From the NCBI GenBank assembly GCA_009774215.1, contig VSNH01000115.1, forward strand, positions 1 to 11,331: 11,331 nucleotides of DNA, read 5' to 3'. The notes under the pieces are model-generated. The model saw only the letters and a program-made list of their open reading frames with translations. It did not search any database and had not been told where the DNA came from. Origin of the DNA: Lachnospiraceae bacterium. GTDB lineage: Bacteria > Bacillota > Clostridia > Lachnospirales > Lachnospiraceae. Of the stretch, positions 1-7,291 are shown piece by piece. The translations under genes were made by a program, and so were the position numbers. How positions within the stretch are numbered: the stretch's first letter is position 1; each line of letters starts with the position of its first letter.

Positions 1-43
1 TTATTTTGACAGAATCGTGATCGCAGAAAACCCCTGCCGACAA

Positions 44-72
44 TTGAAAAGCGCCACCGTTTATGCTATAGT
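44..72 (+). promoter_or_regulatory. Sigma-A type promoter for rqcH, extended -10
   Basis: TTGAAA at 44-49 and TATAGT at 67-72 are separated by exactly 17 nt, and a TG dinucleotide at 64-65 gives an extended -10 (TGCTATAGT). The predicted transcript starts near 79 and gives rqcH a leader of about 65 nt. The octamer TTTATGCT occurs twice, at 60-67 and 73-80, overlapping the -10 and start region. This is read from the sequence; activity is inferred. Confidence 0.65.
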
Positions 73-145
73 TTTATGCTGTAAATGTAAATAAGAAACT
101 GAAAAACGCACGGAAAACGTAAAACAAAAAAGGCGGAAAAAGATT

Positions 146-1948
146 ATGGCATTTGACGGTATCACCATTGCAAATATCACAAAGGAACTTTCGGATACGC
201 TTCTCGGGGGCCGCATCTACAAGATCGCCCAGCCGGAGAGCGACGAGCTGCTCCTCACCATCAAAAACAATAGCAGTCAGTACCGCCTGCTGTTGTCGGC
301 GGACGCATCTCTTCCGATGGTCTATCTGACGGAAAATAATAAACCCAGCCCCATGACCGCGCCGGGCTTTTGTATGCTGCTGCGCAAGCATCTGCAGAAC
401 GCACGCATCACCGCCATCTCCCAGCCGGGACTGGAGCGCGTCATCCATCTCCGGCTGGAGCATTTGAATGAGCTGGGCGATTTATGTGAGAAAAAGCTGA
501 TTGTGGAGATCATGGGCAAACACAGCAATATCATCTTCTGCGACGACAAGGATCAGATCATAGACAGCATCAAACACATTTCCGGCATGGTCAGCTCCGT
601 GCGGGAAGTGCTGCCGGGCCGCCCCTATTTCCTGCCGCAGACGCAGGATAAGTGGAATCCCCTGCGGTTTTCCTCCCGATATACGCAGACGGCTTCCTCC
701 TGCTTTCTCAAGTCCCCCGGGGACGGTCTGTTGTTGAGTTATGTAAACTTATGTGCCCATATGCAGGAAAAACCCATGCCGCTATACAAGGCGCTGTACA
801 CCACATACACAGGCCTTTCGCCCATCATGGCCCAGGAACTCTGTTTCCGTGCCGGCATCGACGCGGACATGCCCGCCAACGTGCTGGAGGAATCGGCTTT
901 ACAGGCATTATACAAAACCCTTTCCGATATGATGGAGCAAACCGCCGTGGGAGACTTCTCCCCCGTTATCATCTACGACGGCAGGGAACCTCTGGAATAC
1001 GCGGCGTTTCCCCTGACGCTCTACGGCGACAAAACTTCTCAGGCTTTCGCCTCCATCAGCGATGTGCTGGAACGCTACTATGCGGAGCGAAGCATCGTGA
1101 CCCGCATCCGCCAGAAATCCGTGGATCTGCGAAAGATTGTGCAGACCGCCCTAGAGCGCAACGTCAAGAAATACGATCTGCAGATGCGGCAGATGAAGGA
1201 CACGGAAAAACGGGACAAGTACAAGGTTTACGGCGAACTGATCAACACCTACGGCTACAACGTGGAGCCGGAGGCCAAATCCATGGAAGCGCTCAATTAT
1301 TATACCAACGAGACCGTCACGATTCCGCTGGACAGCACATTGACGCCACAGGAAAACGCGCAGAAATATTTTGATAAGTACGGAAAACTGAAACGGACTT
1401 ACGAGGCGCTCTCGGAATTGACCATTCAAGTCAAAGAAGAGATCGAGCATCTGGAATCCATCCTCGCCGCGCTGGATATCGCCATGCAGGAAGAAGACCT
1501 GGTGCAGATTCGCGAGGAATTGATCGAGAGCGGCTATATCCGCAGAAAGGGCGGCTTGAAAAAAGTCAAAATCACCAGCAAACCCTTCCACTATGTAAGC
1601 AGCGACGGTTTTCATATTTATGTGGGGAAAAATAATTTCCAGAACGACGAGCTCACCTTTAAGTTCGCAAACGGGGGCGACTGGTGGTTTCATGCCAAAC
1701 AGATTCCCGGCTCCCACGTGGTCTTAAAAACCGAGGGGGCCGAGGTGCCGGATCGCGCCTTCGAGGAAGCTGCGAGACTTGCCGCCTACTATTCCAAAGG
1801 ACGCGAGCAGGACAAGGTGGAAATCGACTATGTACAGAAAAAGCATGTAAAGAAGCCGGCCGGAGCCAAGCCCGGATTCGTGGTGTACTACACCAACTAC
1901 TCCATGGCGATCGACTCCGACATTTCTGCTCTCACGGAGATTTGCTGA
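146..1948 (+). CDS. rqcH: RqcH, Rqc2/NFACT-family ribosome quality control factor
   Basis: This 600-residue protein is the bacterial Rqc2/NEMF homologue, formerly annotated as fibronectin-binding protein A. The family binds stalled 50S subunits carrying peptidyl-tRNA and recruits tRNA-Ala to add C-terminal alanine tails that mark nascent chains for degradation. The order is NFACT-N from residue 1 (MAFDGITIANITKEL), a helical and coiled-coil middle (about 310-450), and NFACT-R/DUF814 (about 475-590) with the signature GGDWWFHAKQIPGSHVVL and a terminal KPGFVVYYTNY stretch. The eukaryotic NFACT-C domain is absent, as expected for bacteria. Residues E97-R98 sit where the Bacillus subtilis protein has an essential Asp-Arg pair. 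The length is normal. The ATG follows AGGCGGA at about 9 nt, a modest ribosome site. The gene is monocistronic in this window and converges on the metallo-hydrolase gene. Identification is secure. Confidence 0.95.
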   Translation: MAFDGITIANITKELSDTLLGGRIYKIAQPESDELLLTIKNNSSQYRLLLSADASLPMVYLTENNKPSPMTAPGFCMLLRKHLQNARITAISQPGLERVIHLRLEHLNELGDLCEKKLIVEIMGKHSNIIFCDDKDQIIDSIKHISGMVSSVREVLPGRPYFLPQTQDKWNPLRFSSRYTQTASSCFLKSPGDGLLLSYVNLCAHMQEKPMPLYKALYTTYTGLSPIMAQELCFRAGIDADMPANVLEESALQALYKTLSDMMEQTAVGDFSPVIIYDGREPLEYAAFPLTLYGDKTSQAFASISDVLERYYAERSIVTRIRQKSVDLRKIVQTALERNVKKYDLQMRQMKDTEKRDKYKVYGELINTYGYNVEPEAKSMEALNYYTNETVTIPLDSTLTPQENAQKYFDKYGKLKRTYEALSELTIQVKEEIEHLESILAALDIAMQEEDLVQIREELIESGYIRRKGGLKKVKITSKPFHYVSSDGFHIYVGKNNFQNDELTFKFANGGDWWFHAKQIPGSHVVLKTEGAEVPDRAFEEAARLAAYYSKGREQDKVEIDYVQKKHVKKPAGAKPGFVVYYTNYSMAIDSDISALTEIC

Positions 1949-1981
1949 AGGCCTTTGACAGTGCCCTATATTCTCTGAAAA

Positions 1982-2013
1982 AGCCGCCTGCCGGAACTTT
2001 TTCCGCGGCGGCT
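1982..2013. terminator. Bidirectional intrinsic terminator between rqcH and the MBL lipoprotein gene
   Basis: The arms AGCCGCC (1982-1988) and GGCGGCT (2007-2013) form a 7-bp GC stem. An inner stem, CGGAA (1992-1996) with TTCCG (2001-2005), extends it. On the - strand the hairpin is followed by TTTTTC, a good U-tract for the leftward four-gene unit, and the stem touches that unit's last stop codon. On the + strand the following run (CAATCTTTC) is weak, so termination of rqcH here is probably less efficient. Confidence 0.75.
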
Positions 2014-2858
2014 CAATCTTTCCCGGCATCTGCCTGCTCGACCCTCACATGCTTACCGTCGGAAACAGCCGTCACCGCCCCCTCGTCCGTGTAATACGCC
2101 TTGCAGTCATATGCATTTAACAACGCTACCGTCTCCTCCTCCACCCGCAGCCGCTCCGTGTCTGCGGTGAGGACGGCATAACGGGGTCTCGCCGTCTCAA
2201 ACAGGGTTTCCAGATTCTTTGTATAATTCCCGTGATGGGGCATCTTAATCAGGTCATACTGCTCCTTCGCCGCTTCTGTTTCCAAAAACTCACCTGTCCG
2301 CTGTTTCTTGGCGTCCCCCATCAGCAGGAATCGGTTTTCTCCATTCCTAACGCATGTTATTAATGAATAATTGTTATCGTTCTCATAGGCTATCTCGCGG
2401 GGCGCATCCACATAAAAATCGGCTCCCCCCAGAGAAAAAACAAAAGCCTTCCGCAGCCTTCGGCTCTCCGTGCCCGTCTCAGAAAGCGCCCGCATCAGCG
2501 CAAGATACGGTTCCGAGTCCTCCTCATAATCAGGCATCAGCACGCATCCCACCTCATACCGGGTAATCAGCTCCGCCGCGCTGCCGATATGATCCTTGTC
2601 AAAGTGGCTCAAAATCAGATATTCGATCCGCGCTTTCCCCCGTTCATCCAGAAAGGTGCAGATCGTCGCTGCGTCGTCCGCATCCGCCGCATCATTTACT
2701 ACAATGCGCTCTCCCGCCTCAATCACGATACAGTCCGATTTGCCCGTATCCAGAAAGGTCATTTGCAGCGGCGCACTTTTCCCGTCTTCCCCGCCGCAGC
2801 CGGACAGGAAAAGCACAAGACACAGCAGAACTGACAAAAGTCGATTTTTCTTTCTCAT
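2013..2858 (-). CDS. Secreted lipoprotein with ComEC/Rec2-like metallo-beta-lactamase domain
   Basis: This is a 281-residue protein with a lipoprotein signal peptide: basic N-terminus, hydrophobic run 7-18, and lipobox LSGC with the lipidated cysteine at residue 21. The mature part is a metallo-beta-lactamase fold of the type found in the C-terminal part of ComEC: LDTGKSD at 36-42, the metal motif SHFDKDHIG (H85, D87, D89, H90), GD at 181-182 and PHHGNYTKN with H208 and H209. All expected metal ligands appear present, so a hydrolase acting outside the cell is likely, possibly on nucleic acid or phosphoesters; the substrate is unknown. The transmembrane channel part of ComEC is missing, so this is not the DNA uptake channel. 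Its ATG overlaps the flippase stop (ATGA), which indicates translational coupling. It is the last gene of the leftward unit. Family call strong, function unassigned. Confidence 0.85.
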   Translation of the reverse strand: MRKKNRLLSVLLCLVLFLSGCGGEDGKSAPLQMTFLDTGKSDCIVIEAGERIVVNDAADADDAATICTFLDERGKARIEYLILSHFDKDHIGSAAELITRYEVGCVLMPDYEEDSEPYLALMRALSETGTESRRLRKAFVFSLGGADFYVDAPREIAYENDNNYSLITCVRNGENRFLLMGDAKKQRTGEFLETEAAKEQYDLIKMPHHGNYTKNLETLFETARPRYAVLTADTERLRVEEETVALLNAYDCKAYYTDEGAVTAVSDGKHVRVEQADAGKD

Positions 2859-4558
2859 ATTTCCTTATCTCTTTTCTTCCTTTTTCTCCGCCTCTTTTTC
2901 CTTTTTCTTTGATTCTCTGTTCCATCAGATAACAGGTGTAATTTTTCTGCAATGTGCACCAGTGTGTATCCTCTGGGAAAAGCCTGCAGCTCCTCCCTGC
3001 TCACACCGCCGACTAAAAGAAGCACCGCACCGTAAACGCATACCCCGATACCGATGGCAAGCAAAAGCACCACCCGGCTTACCGGAATCAGCAGAATCAG
3101 TCCGTGATAGACGCCGAAAACCACCGCGCCCATAATCACTGCCGCAAAAAGCGGTTTCAAAAACAGCTTGACCACATCCATACGGTACTCTAAATGCTTT
3201 CTCACGGAAAAGTGGTTTAAGATGCACATCACCAGAGAGTAAACGGCGTTTGCCGCCGCCAGCGCATAAAGACCCAGATCCGTATAGAGCAGCAGCGCGA
3301 ACAATGCCGCCAACTGAATCACCAGCGCTGCCGCCGCATGGATGACCGGCGTGTTGACTTTCCCGATTCCCTGCAGAATCGCGTTGGTCAGGGTGGAAAG
3401 GCTGTAGAGCACGATAGTTACGGCAAGCGCCTCCAGAAGAGCGGAGGCCATGTCGAGAGATTCCCTCTGGGGAAAAATAAAGTGCATAATGGGGCGCGGC
3501 AGCACGGCAATCCCCACAGACGCCGGGATCGCAATCAGCATAGTCATCTGGATCGCCCGCGTGACCTGCTTTCTCGTCTGCACCACCGTCCCTTTCACAA
3601 AAGAAGCCGACACGCCCGGGATGATGGCGGAGGACATGGAGGAGGCAATGGCAATCGGAATATTGACCACCGCCACCGCAAGCCCGGAAAAAATACCATA
3701 TTGGTTGCTCGCCAGTATCGCGTCCATCTTTTTATAATCCATGACATAAAGATAGACATTCATATTGACCGCCGTCGTACAGTTGTAAATGAAAGTACTC
3801 AGGATAAAGGGTGTGACAATGGTAAAGATGACCTTGAAAATGTCCTTATAGCTCTCCTCATGCCACGTCCTGTCGCGCTCCACCCGCCTTTTGATGATGC
3901 CGCTGTTTAAACGGTACATGCCGAACATAAAAAGAAGACCGATCAGCACACCCGCGCCGGTTCCCAGCGCCGACCCCGCCGAGCCGTAAATCGCGCGCGT
4001 GGTAGCGTCCCCGTCCCGGACAAAGCCAATCAGAAGCTTCGCCGCGAGAATGCTGACTGCCGCGTTTAATATCTGCTCGATCACCTGAGAGATGGAAGTG
4101 TGCACCATGGAGCCATGGGCCTGGAAAAAGCCGCGCAGCACGCCCAAGAATCCCGAAAAAAAGATAGTCGGTGACAGCACGCGAAGCGCCACCACCGCAT
4201 TTTGATTCTTTCCCACGAGAAAAGGCGCCCCCACGAATGTCAAAACCGATGCGGCGCCGCCCACCACCAGAACATAGAGAAGTGCACAGACAAAAACCCT
4301 CTGTGCATTCCGATATTCCTTAAAAGCAAGCCGCTGGGCAATCACCTTGGAAATCGCCGACGGAATGCTGTAGGAGGAAATCAATAATATAATTGTATAG
4401 ATATTGATCGCCGCGTTGTAATACCCGTTGCCCTCAATCCCGATAATGGAAAGAAGAGGGCTTCTGTATAACAGGCCGATCACTTTGACGAGCATTCCGG
4501 CAGCCGCCAGAATGCCCGCCTGAAACACAAACGTGCTTTTCTTCTTCGGATCTTCCAT
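2855..4558 (-). CDS. MurJ/SpoVB-like polysaccharide or lipid flippase (MOP superfamily)
   Basis: This is a roughly 567-residue polytopic membrane protein with about 14 hydrophobic segments. It resembles the SpoVB/YtgP (MurJ-type) branch of the MOP exporters, which move undecaprenyl-linked precursors such as lipid II across the membrane. Characteristic stretches are the N-terminal AGMLVKVIGLLYRSPL, SSYSIPSAISKVIAQRLA, and RGFFQAHGSMVHTSISQVIEQ. I chose the ATG at 4558, preceded by GATAGGGG, over an upstream in-frame TTG at 4570 that lies inside the end of glgA and has no visible ribosome site. The start lies 4 nt after the glgA stop, and the end overlaps the MBL lipoprotein start by 4 nt. The last 20 or so residues are an unusually basic cytosolic tail (RKRKKRRRKRKKR). 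The exact substrate (lipid II, spore cortex precursor or other glycan) cannot be told from sequence. Confidence 0.88.
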   Translation of the reverse strand: MEDPKKKSTFVFQAGILAAAGMLVKVIGLLYRSPLLSIIGIEGNGYYNAAINIYTIILLISSYSIPSAISKVIAQRLAFKEYRNAQRVFVCALLYVLVVGGAASVLTFVGAPFLVGKNQNAVVALRVLSPTIFFSGFLGVLRGFFQAHGSMVHTSISQVIEQILNAAVSILAAKLLIGFVRDGDATTRAIYGSAGSALGTGAGVLIGLLFMFGMYRLNSGIIKRRVERDRTWHEESYKDIFKVIFTIVTPFILSTFIYNCTTAVNMNVYLYVMDYKKMDAILASNQYGIFSGLAVAVVNIPIAIASSMSSAIIPGVSASFVKGTVVQTRKQVTRAIQMTMLIAIPASVGIAVLPRPIMHFIFPQRESLDMASALLEALAVTIVLYSLSTLTNAILQGIGKVNTPVIHAAAALVIQLAALFALLLYTDLGLYALAAANAVYSLVMCILNHFSVRKHLEYRMDVVKLFLKPLFAAVIMGAVVFGVYHGLILLIPVSRVVLLLAIGIGVCVYGAVLLLVGGVSREELQAFPRGYTLVHIAEKLHLLSDGTENQRKRKKRRRKRKKRDKEI

Positions 4559-4562
4559 GCCC

Positions 4563-6008
4563 CTATCCAATCAGCCAGTCATACATTTCCTGATATTTCT
4601 TTGCAGAAACATGCCACGAGAAGTCAGCCGCCATGCCTCTGTCCACGATCTTATTCCATTCCCGCTTCTTATCATAGTAGATGTGCTCTGCGTAGCGGAT
4701 CGTCCCTAACATCTCATGGGCATTGTAGTTCTTAAAGGAAAAGCCCGTGCCCGTACCCTCATACTCGTTATAGGGCTGTACCGTATCTTTCAGGCCGCCG
4801 GTCTCACGCACAATCGGCACCGTGCCGTAGCGCAAAGACATCAGCTGGCTCAAACCGCAGGGCTCAAAGAGGGACGGCATAAGGAACGCGTCGCCTGCCG
4901 CATAAATCTTGTGGGAGAGCGCATCCGAATAGTAAATGTTCGCTGACACCTTGCCGTGATACTTCCAGTCAAAGTGGCGGAACATATTTTCGTACTGCTC
5001 CTCACCCGTACCGAGCACGACAATCTGTACATTATCCTGACACAGTTCATCCATGATATAAGCGATCAGATCAAAGCCTTTCTGTCCCGTCAGTCTCGAC
5101 ACAATACCGAGCATCATAGCTTTATCGTCCTGATTTAATCCGAGCTGCTCCTGCAGGGCGCGCTTGTTCTTTACCTTCTCCTTGCGGAAGTTAGCCGCAT
5201 TGTATTTGAAATCTATGTGCTTATCCGTCTCCGGATTAAAGTCATCGTAATCTATGCCGTTCACGATACCGCGCAGATCCCCCGCCCTCGCACAGAGCAG
5301 GCCGTTCAACCCCTCGCCGTAGAACGCCGTCTTTATTTCCTCCGCGTAAGTGTCGCTGACCGTGGTGATTGCGTCCGCATAAACCAGACCGCCTTTTAAG
5401 AGGTTTGCATCCTTGTACGCCTCCAGCTTATCTGCCGTAAAGAAATACCCCGGCAGACCCGTGATCTCCTTTACCTCTTTCACGCTCCACTTGCCCTGGA
5501 ATTTCAGGTTGTGGATGGTCATAACGGTCTTAATGCCACGATAGAACTCCCCGCCCTGGAAACGCTCTTTTAAGTATACCGGAATCAGGCCGGTCTGCCA
5601 GTCATGACAGTGAATCAGATCCGGTCTGAAATCAATCACCGGGAGAATACACAGCGCCGCCTTACAGAAAAAGGCATACTTTTCAATCTCAAACAGCGCA
5701 TTATCGCTGTAAGGCTGGAAACCGTTAAAGTAACTCTCGTTATCAATAAAATAATACTTTACTCCGTCAACTTCCGCCTCCAGAATCCCCACATACTCCT
5801 CTTTCCAGTGAAAATCCATGTAGAAATGGGTCTTGTAAGTGAGTTTATCCTTCATCTCCTGCTTCATGCAGGTATACTTCGGCAGAATAACCCGCACGTC
5901 AAAATACTGCTTGTCAATACACTTGGGCAGAGAGCCGACCACGTCCGCCAACCCGCCTGTTTTGATAAAAGGTACGCCCTCCGACGCGACAAATAAAATT
6001 TTTTTCAT
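4563..6008 (-). CDS. glgA: Glycogen (starch) synthase, ADP-glucose type, GT5 family
   Basis: This is a 481-residue bacterial glycogen synthase, which transfers glucose from ADP-glucose to the non-reducing end of an alpha-1,4-glucan in the cytoplasm. Visible motifs are KTGGLADV at 16-23 (ADP-glucose binding lysine K16), HCHDWQTG at 133-140, VNGIDYDDFNP near 249-259, SRLTGQKG at 304-311 (R305 and K310, nucleotide-phosphate binding), and FEPCGLSQ at 381-388 (E382). Length and motif order match the family and no catalytic residue is missing. The ATG at 6008 is preferred over an in-frame upstream ATG at 6044 because GGAGGG (6014-6019 on the - strand) sits 5 nt in front and the protein then begins with the usual MKKILFVASE. 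No ADP-glucose pyrophosphorylase or branching enzyme lies in the window. The gene follows the Spo0A-like regulator by about 100 nt. Confidence 0.95.
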   Translation of the reverse strand: MKKILFVASEGVPFIKTGGLADVVGSLPKCIDKQYFDVRVILPKYTCMKQEMKDKLTYKTHFYMDFHWKEEYVGILEAEVDGVKYYFIDNESYFNGFQPYSDNALFEIEKYAFFCKAALCILPVIDFRPDLIHCHDWQTGLIPVYLKERFQGGEFYRGIKTVMTIHNLKFQGKWSVKEVKEITGLPGYFFTADKLEAYKDANLLKGGLVYADAITTVSDTYAEEIKTAFYGEGLNGLLCARAGDLRGIVNGIDYDDFNPETDKHIDFKYNAANFRKEKVKNKRALQEQLGLNQDDKAMMLGIVSRLTGQKGFDLIAYIMDELCQDNVQIVVLGTGEEQYENMFRHFDWKYHGKVSANIYYSDALSHKIYAAGDAFLMPSLFEPCGLSQLMSLRYGTVPIVRETGGLKDTVQPYNEYEGTGTGFSFKNYNAHEMLGTIRYAEHIYYDKKREWNKIVDRGMAADFSWHVSAKKYQEMYDWLIG

Positions 6009-6013
6009 GACAA

Positions 6014-6019
6014 CCCTCC
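6014..6019 (-). promoter_or_regulatory. Ribosome binding site fixing the glgA start
   Basis: GGAGGG on the - strand, 5 nt before the ATG at 6008. It decides against the longer reading frame starting at 6044. Confidence 0.85.
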
Positions 6020-6067
6020 AACTGTAGCTTGCTATTCTTAACACAGGCAGTCCCTATGAACTCCTAA

Positions 6068-6096
6068 ATAACAGTATACAATATTTCGGGTGGCAA
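6068..6096 (-). promoter_or_regulatory. Possible glgA promoter
   Basis: On the - strand TTGCCA (6096-6091) and TGTTAT (6073-6068) are spaced 17 nt apart. A better -10 match, TATACT (6078-6073), overlaps but has only a poor -35 at proper spacing. There is no convincing terminator between the Spo0A-like stop and this site, so glgA may be read both from here and by read-through. Tentative. Confidence 0.35.
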
Positions 6097-6110
6097 TAAA
6101 AGGATTTTTT

Positions 6111-6629
6111 TTAGCGCCGGTATTGCAATCGAATCTTGTCTGCAATCAGCGCGATGAACTCTGAATTGGTAGGCTTACCTTTTCCCGTGTTGATCGTGTA
6201 CCCGAAAAGCGCATCAAGCGTCTCCATCCGTCCCCTTGACCATGCAACCTCTATGGCATGGCGGATTGCACGCTCCACGCGGCTCGGCGTAGTCTGATAT
6301 TTCTTTGCGATGGTAGGATAAAGAATCTTCGTGATGGAACCGAGCATCTCCACATCCTCCACGGACATCATGATCGCCTCCCGCAAATACTGGTAGCCCT
6401 TGATATGGGCGGGCACTCCGATCTCATGGATCATATCAGTCACGTCCTTTTCCAGATCCCGTTCCTCTATTTCCGGCACATCCTCCACAGCCTCCGTCTG
6501 CTCCGTTCCCTTCTCCCCCGAGGGGACGGTTATCAATATCCGAAATTCCTTGTTTGCACGGATCAGATTGTCCAAAATTCGATAAACCTGCTCCTGATCT
6601 CCCGCTGCTGTCACATTCAATGTCTCCAT
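6111..6629 (-). CDS. Stand-alone Spo0A-type DNA-binding domain protein (no receiver domain)
   Basis: This is a 172-residue protein whose residues 62-172 closely match the C-terminal effector domain of Spo0A, the sporulation master regulator: IHEIGVPAHIKGYQYLREAI, LGSITKILYPTIAKKY, TTPSRVERAIRHAIEVAWSRG (helix-turn-helix recognition region) and GKPTNSEFIALIADKIRL. The receiver domain (about 120-130 residues in Spo0A, with the phosphorylated aspartate) is absent. In its place is about 38 residues of unrecognised sequence and an acidic linker (39-61). I prefer the ATG at 6629 because GGAGGA precedes it by 4 nt; an in-frame ATG at 6641 would add four residues but has a poorly spaced site. It is probably a DNA-binding regulator of Spo0A-like sites that is not switched by phosphorylation. 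It could instead be an antagonist of Spo0A, or bind through a different N-terminal dimer interface. Family call very strong; role inferred. Confidence 0.9.
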   Translation of the reverse strand: METLNVTAAGDQEQVYRILDNLIRANKEFRILITVPSGEKGTEQTEAVEDVPEIEERDLEKDVTDMIHEIGVPAHIKGYQYLREAIMMSVEDVEMLGSITKILYPTIAKKYQTTPSRVERAIRHAIEVAWSRGRMETLDALFGYTINTGKGKPTNSEFIALIADKIRLQYRR

Positions 6630-6633
6630 TTTT

Positions 6634-6639
6634 TCCTCC
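6634..6639 (-). promoter_or_regulatory. Ribosome binding site selecting the start of the Spo0A-like gene
   Basis: GGAGGA on the - strand, 4 nt before the ATG at 6629. The site itself overlaps the alternative upstream ATG (6641-6639), which has only AGGGGA almost touching it. The downstream start is therefore favoured. Confidence 0.7.
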
Positions 6640-6675
6640 ATTCCCCTTTTACGCGGCTCTTTCTCTTTTCACTCT

Positions 6676-6681
6676 ATTATA
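6676..6681 (-). promoter_or_regulatory. Likely -10 element of the Spo0A-like gene
   Basis: A perfect TATAAT on the - strand lies about 47 nt upstream of the chosen start codon. At 17-18 nt spacing the -35 position reads TTCCCC or ATTCCC, which is not a sigma-A -35 and falls on the direct repeat at 6700-6720. The promoter may need an activator, or may rely on the -10 alone. Confidence 0.4.
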
Positions 6682-6699
6682 AACAATAGTTGGGAGATG

Positions 6700-6720
6700 G
6701 GGAATATTTAGGCATCGCAT
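6700..6720 (+). repeat. Direct repeat copy 1 (left of the DUF4430/ECF-S cassette)
   Basis: This 21-nt element matches 8053-8073 at 20 of 21 positions, in the same orientation. Both begin with the 17-nt core GGGAATATTTAGGCATC, and the one difference is G at 6717 versus A at 8070. By a simple random expectation a shared 17-mer in 11 kb is rare (about 0.004 pairs). It lies in the divergent promoter region between the Spo0A-like gene and the DUF4430 gene. Confidence 0.8.
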
Positions 6721-6767
6721 TACATGACGCCCGTGTGACCGCGTCGCCGCTTTCAGGCAAATACAGC

Positions 6768-6796
6768 TTGCATTTCCTATCAAAATGTCCTATGAT
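6768..6796 (+). promoter_or_regulatory. Sigma-A type promoter for the DUF4430/ECF-S operon
   Basis: TTGCAT (6768-6773) and TATGAT (6791-6796) are spaced exactly 17 nt. The predicted leader is only about 35 nt, too short for a cobalamin or other vitamin riboswitch. Just upstream, GACGC (6726-6730) and GCGTC (6741-6745) form a short inverted repeat of unknown meaning. Confidence 0.65.
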
Positions 6797-6836
6797 TTTG
6801 TGTTAGAAAGTCAAAAAGAGATAGGAGAATCCAGCC

Positions 6837-7235
6837 TTGAAAACACAACAGAAAAAAATCATTCTTGCCCTCGCCGCGCTGCTTGTCGCAGTCATCGCCA
6901 TGCTCGGTGTCTGGCACTTTACAAGAGGAACCGCTTCCTCCGGTTCCAAAACCGTTACTGTGGAAGTGATTCACAGGGACGCTTCGCTCAAAACCTTCGA
7001 GTACCGGACTGACCGGGAATATCTGGGCGAGCTTCTCACAGATGAGTCACTGGCAGACGGAGAGGACGGCGCTTACGGCATGTTTATCACCACCGTGGAC
7101 GGGGAGACCGCAGACGATACCGCGCAGGAATGGTGGTGCATTACCAAAGACGGGGAAATGCTGAACACATCCGCCGACCAGACGCCCCTTGCCGACGGCG
7201 ACAAATACGAGCTGACGCTCACCACGGGATATTGA
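6837..7235 (+). CDS. Membrane-anchored DUF4430 (transcobalamin C-terminal-like) domain protein
   Basis: This is a 132-residue protein with a basic N-terminus, a hydrophobic segment at about 8-26 (signal anchor or cleavable signal; no lipobox cysteine), a Ser/Gly-rich linker, and an extracytoplasmic domain at about 38-132. The domain fits DUF4430: a TVTVEVI strand at the front, EYLGELL, the aromatic QEWWCITKDGEML and the closing LADGDKYELTLT. DUF4430 is structurally related to the C-terminal domain of transcobalamin and intrinsic factor, so a ligand-capturing role at the cell surface is plausible. The start is a TTG at 6837, supported by AGGAGA 8-9 nt upstream and by the signal sequence beginning immediately after it; no suitable ATG exists. 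It is the first gene of a two-gene operon with the ECF S component. Ligand unproven. Confidence 0.82.
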   Translation: MKTQQKKIILALAALLVAVIAMLGVWHFTRGTASSGSKTVTVEVIHRDASLKTFEYRTDREYLGELLTDESLADGEDGAYGMFITTVDGETADDTAQEWWCITKDGEMLNTSADQTPLADGDKYELTLTTGY

Positions 7236-7291
7236 CGCAGGACGCCCTTGCATACAGATTCACCGCATATGCACAGTGCCTGTGAAAAGCC

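Noticed and set aside
1..43. A second promoter using TTGACA at 6-11
   Set aside because: The -35 is perfect, but no -10 lies at 16-18 nt spacing; the region from 28 reads AACCCC.
652..1374. 240-codon + strand frame inside rqcH
   Set aside because: It lies wholly within the coding sequence of rqcH in another frame and has low-complexity, Arg/His-rich translation.
2346..2395. AT-rich patch inside the MBL lipoprotein gene as a possible foreign insertion
   Set aside because: It is explained by Asn/Tyr/Ile codons within an uninterrupted frame and the protein fold is continuous.
4563..6044. Longer glgA starting at 6044
   Set aside because: The extra 12 residues are atypical and lack a ribosome site, whereas the start at 6008 has a perfect one and the usual N-terminus.
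6009..6720. Spo0A boxes (TGTCGAA-like) upstream of glgA or of the Spo0A-like gene
   Set aside because: No good match found in either spacer; the nearest (CCCGAAA, near 6085) differs at key positions.
6721..6836. Cobalamin or other vitamin riboswitch ahead of the DUF4430/ECF-S operon
   Set aside because: The leader after the promoter is only about 35 nt and no B12-box-like conserved sequence was seen.
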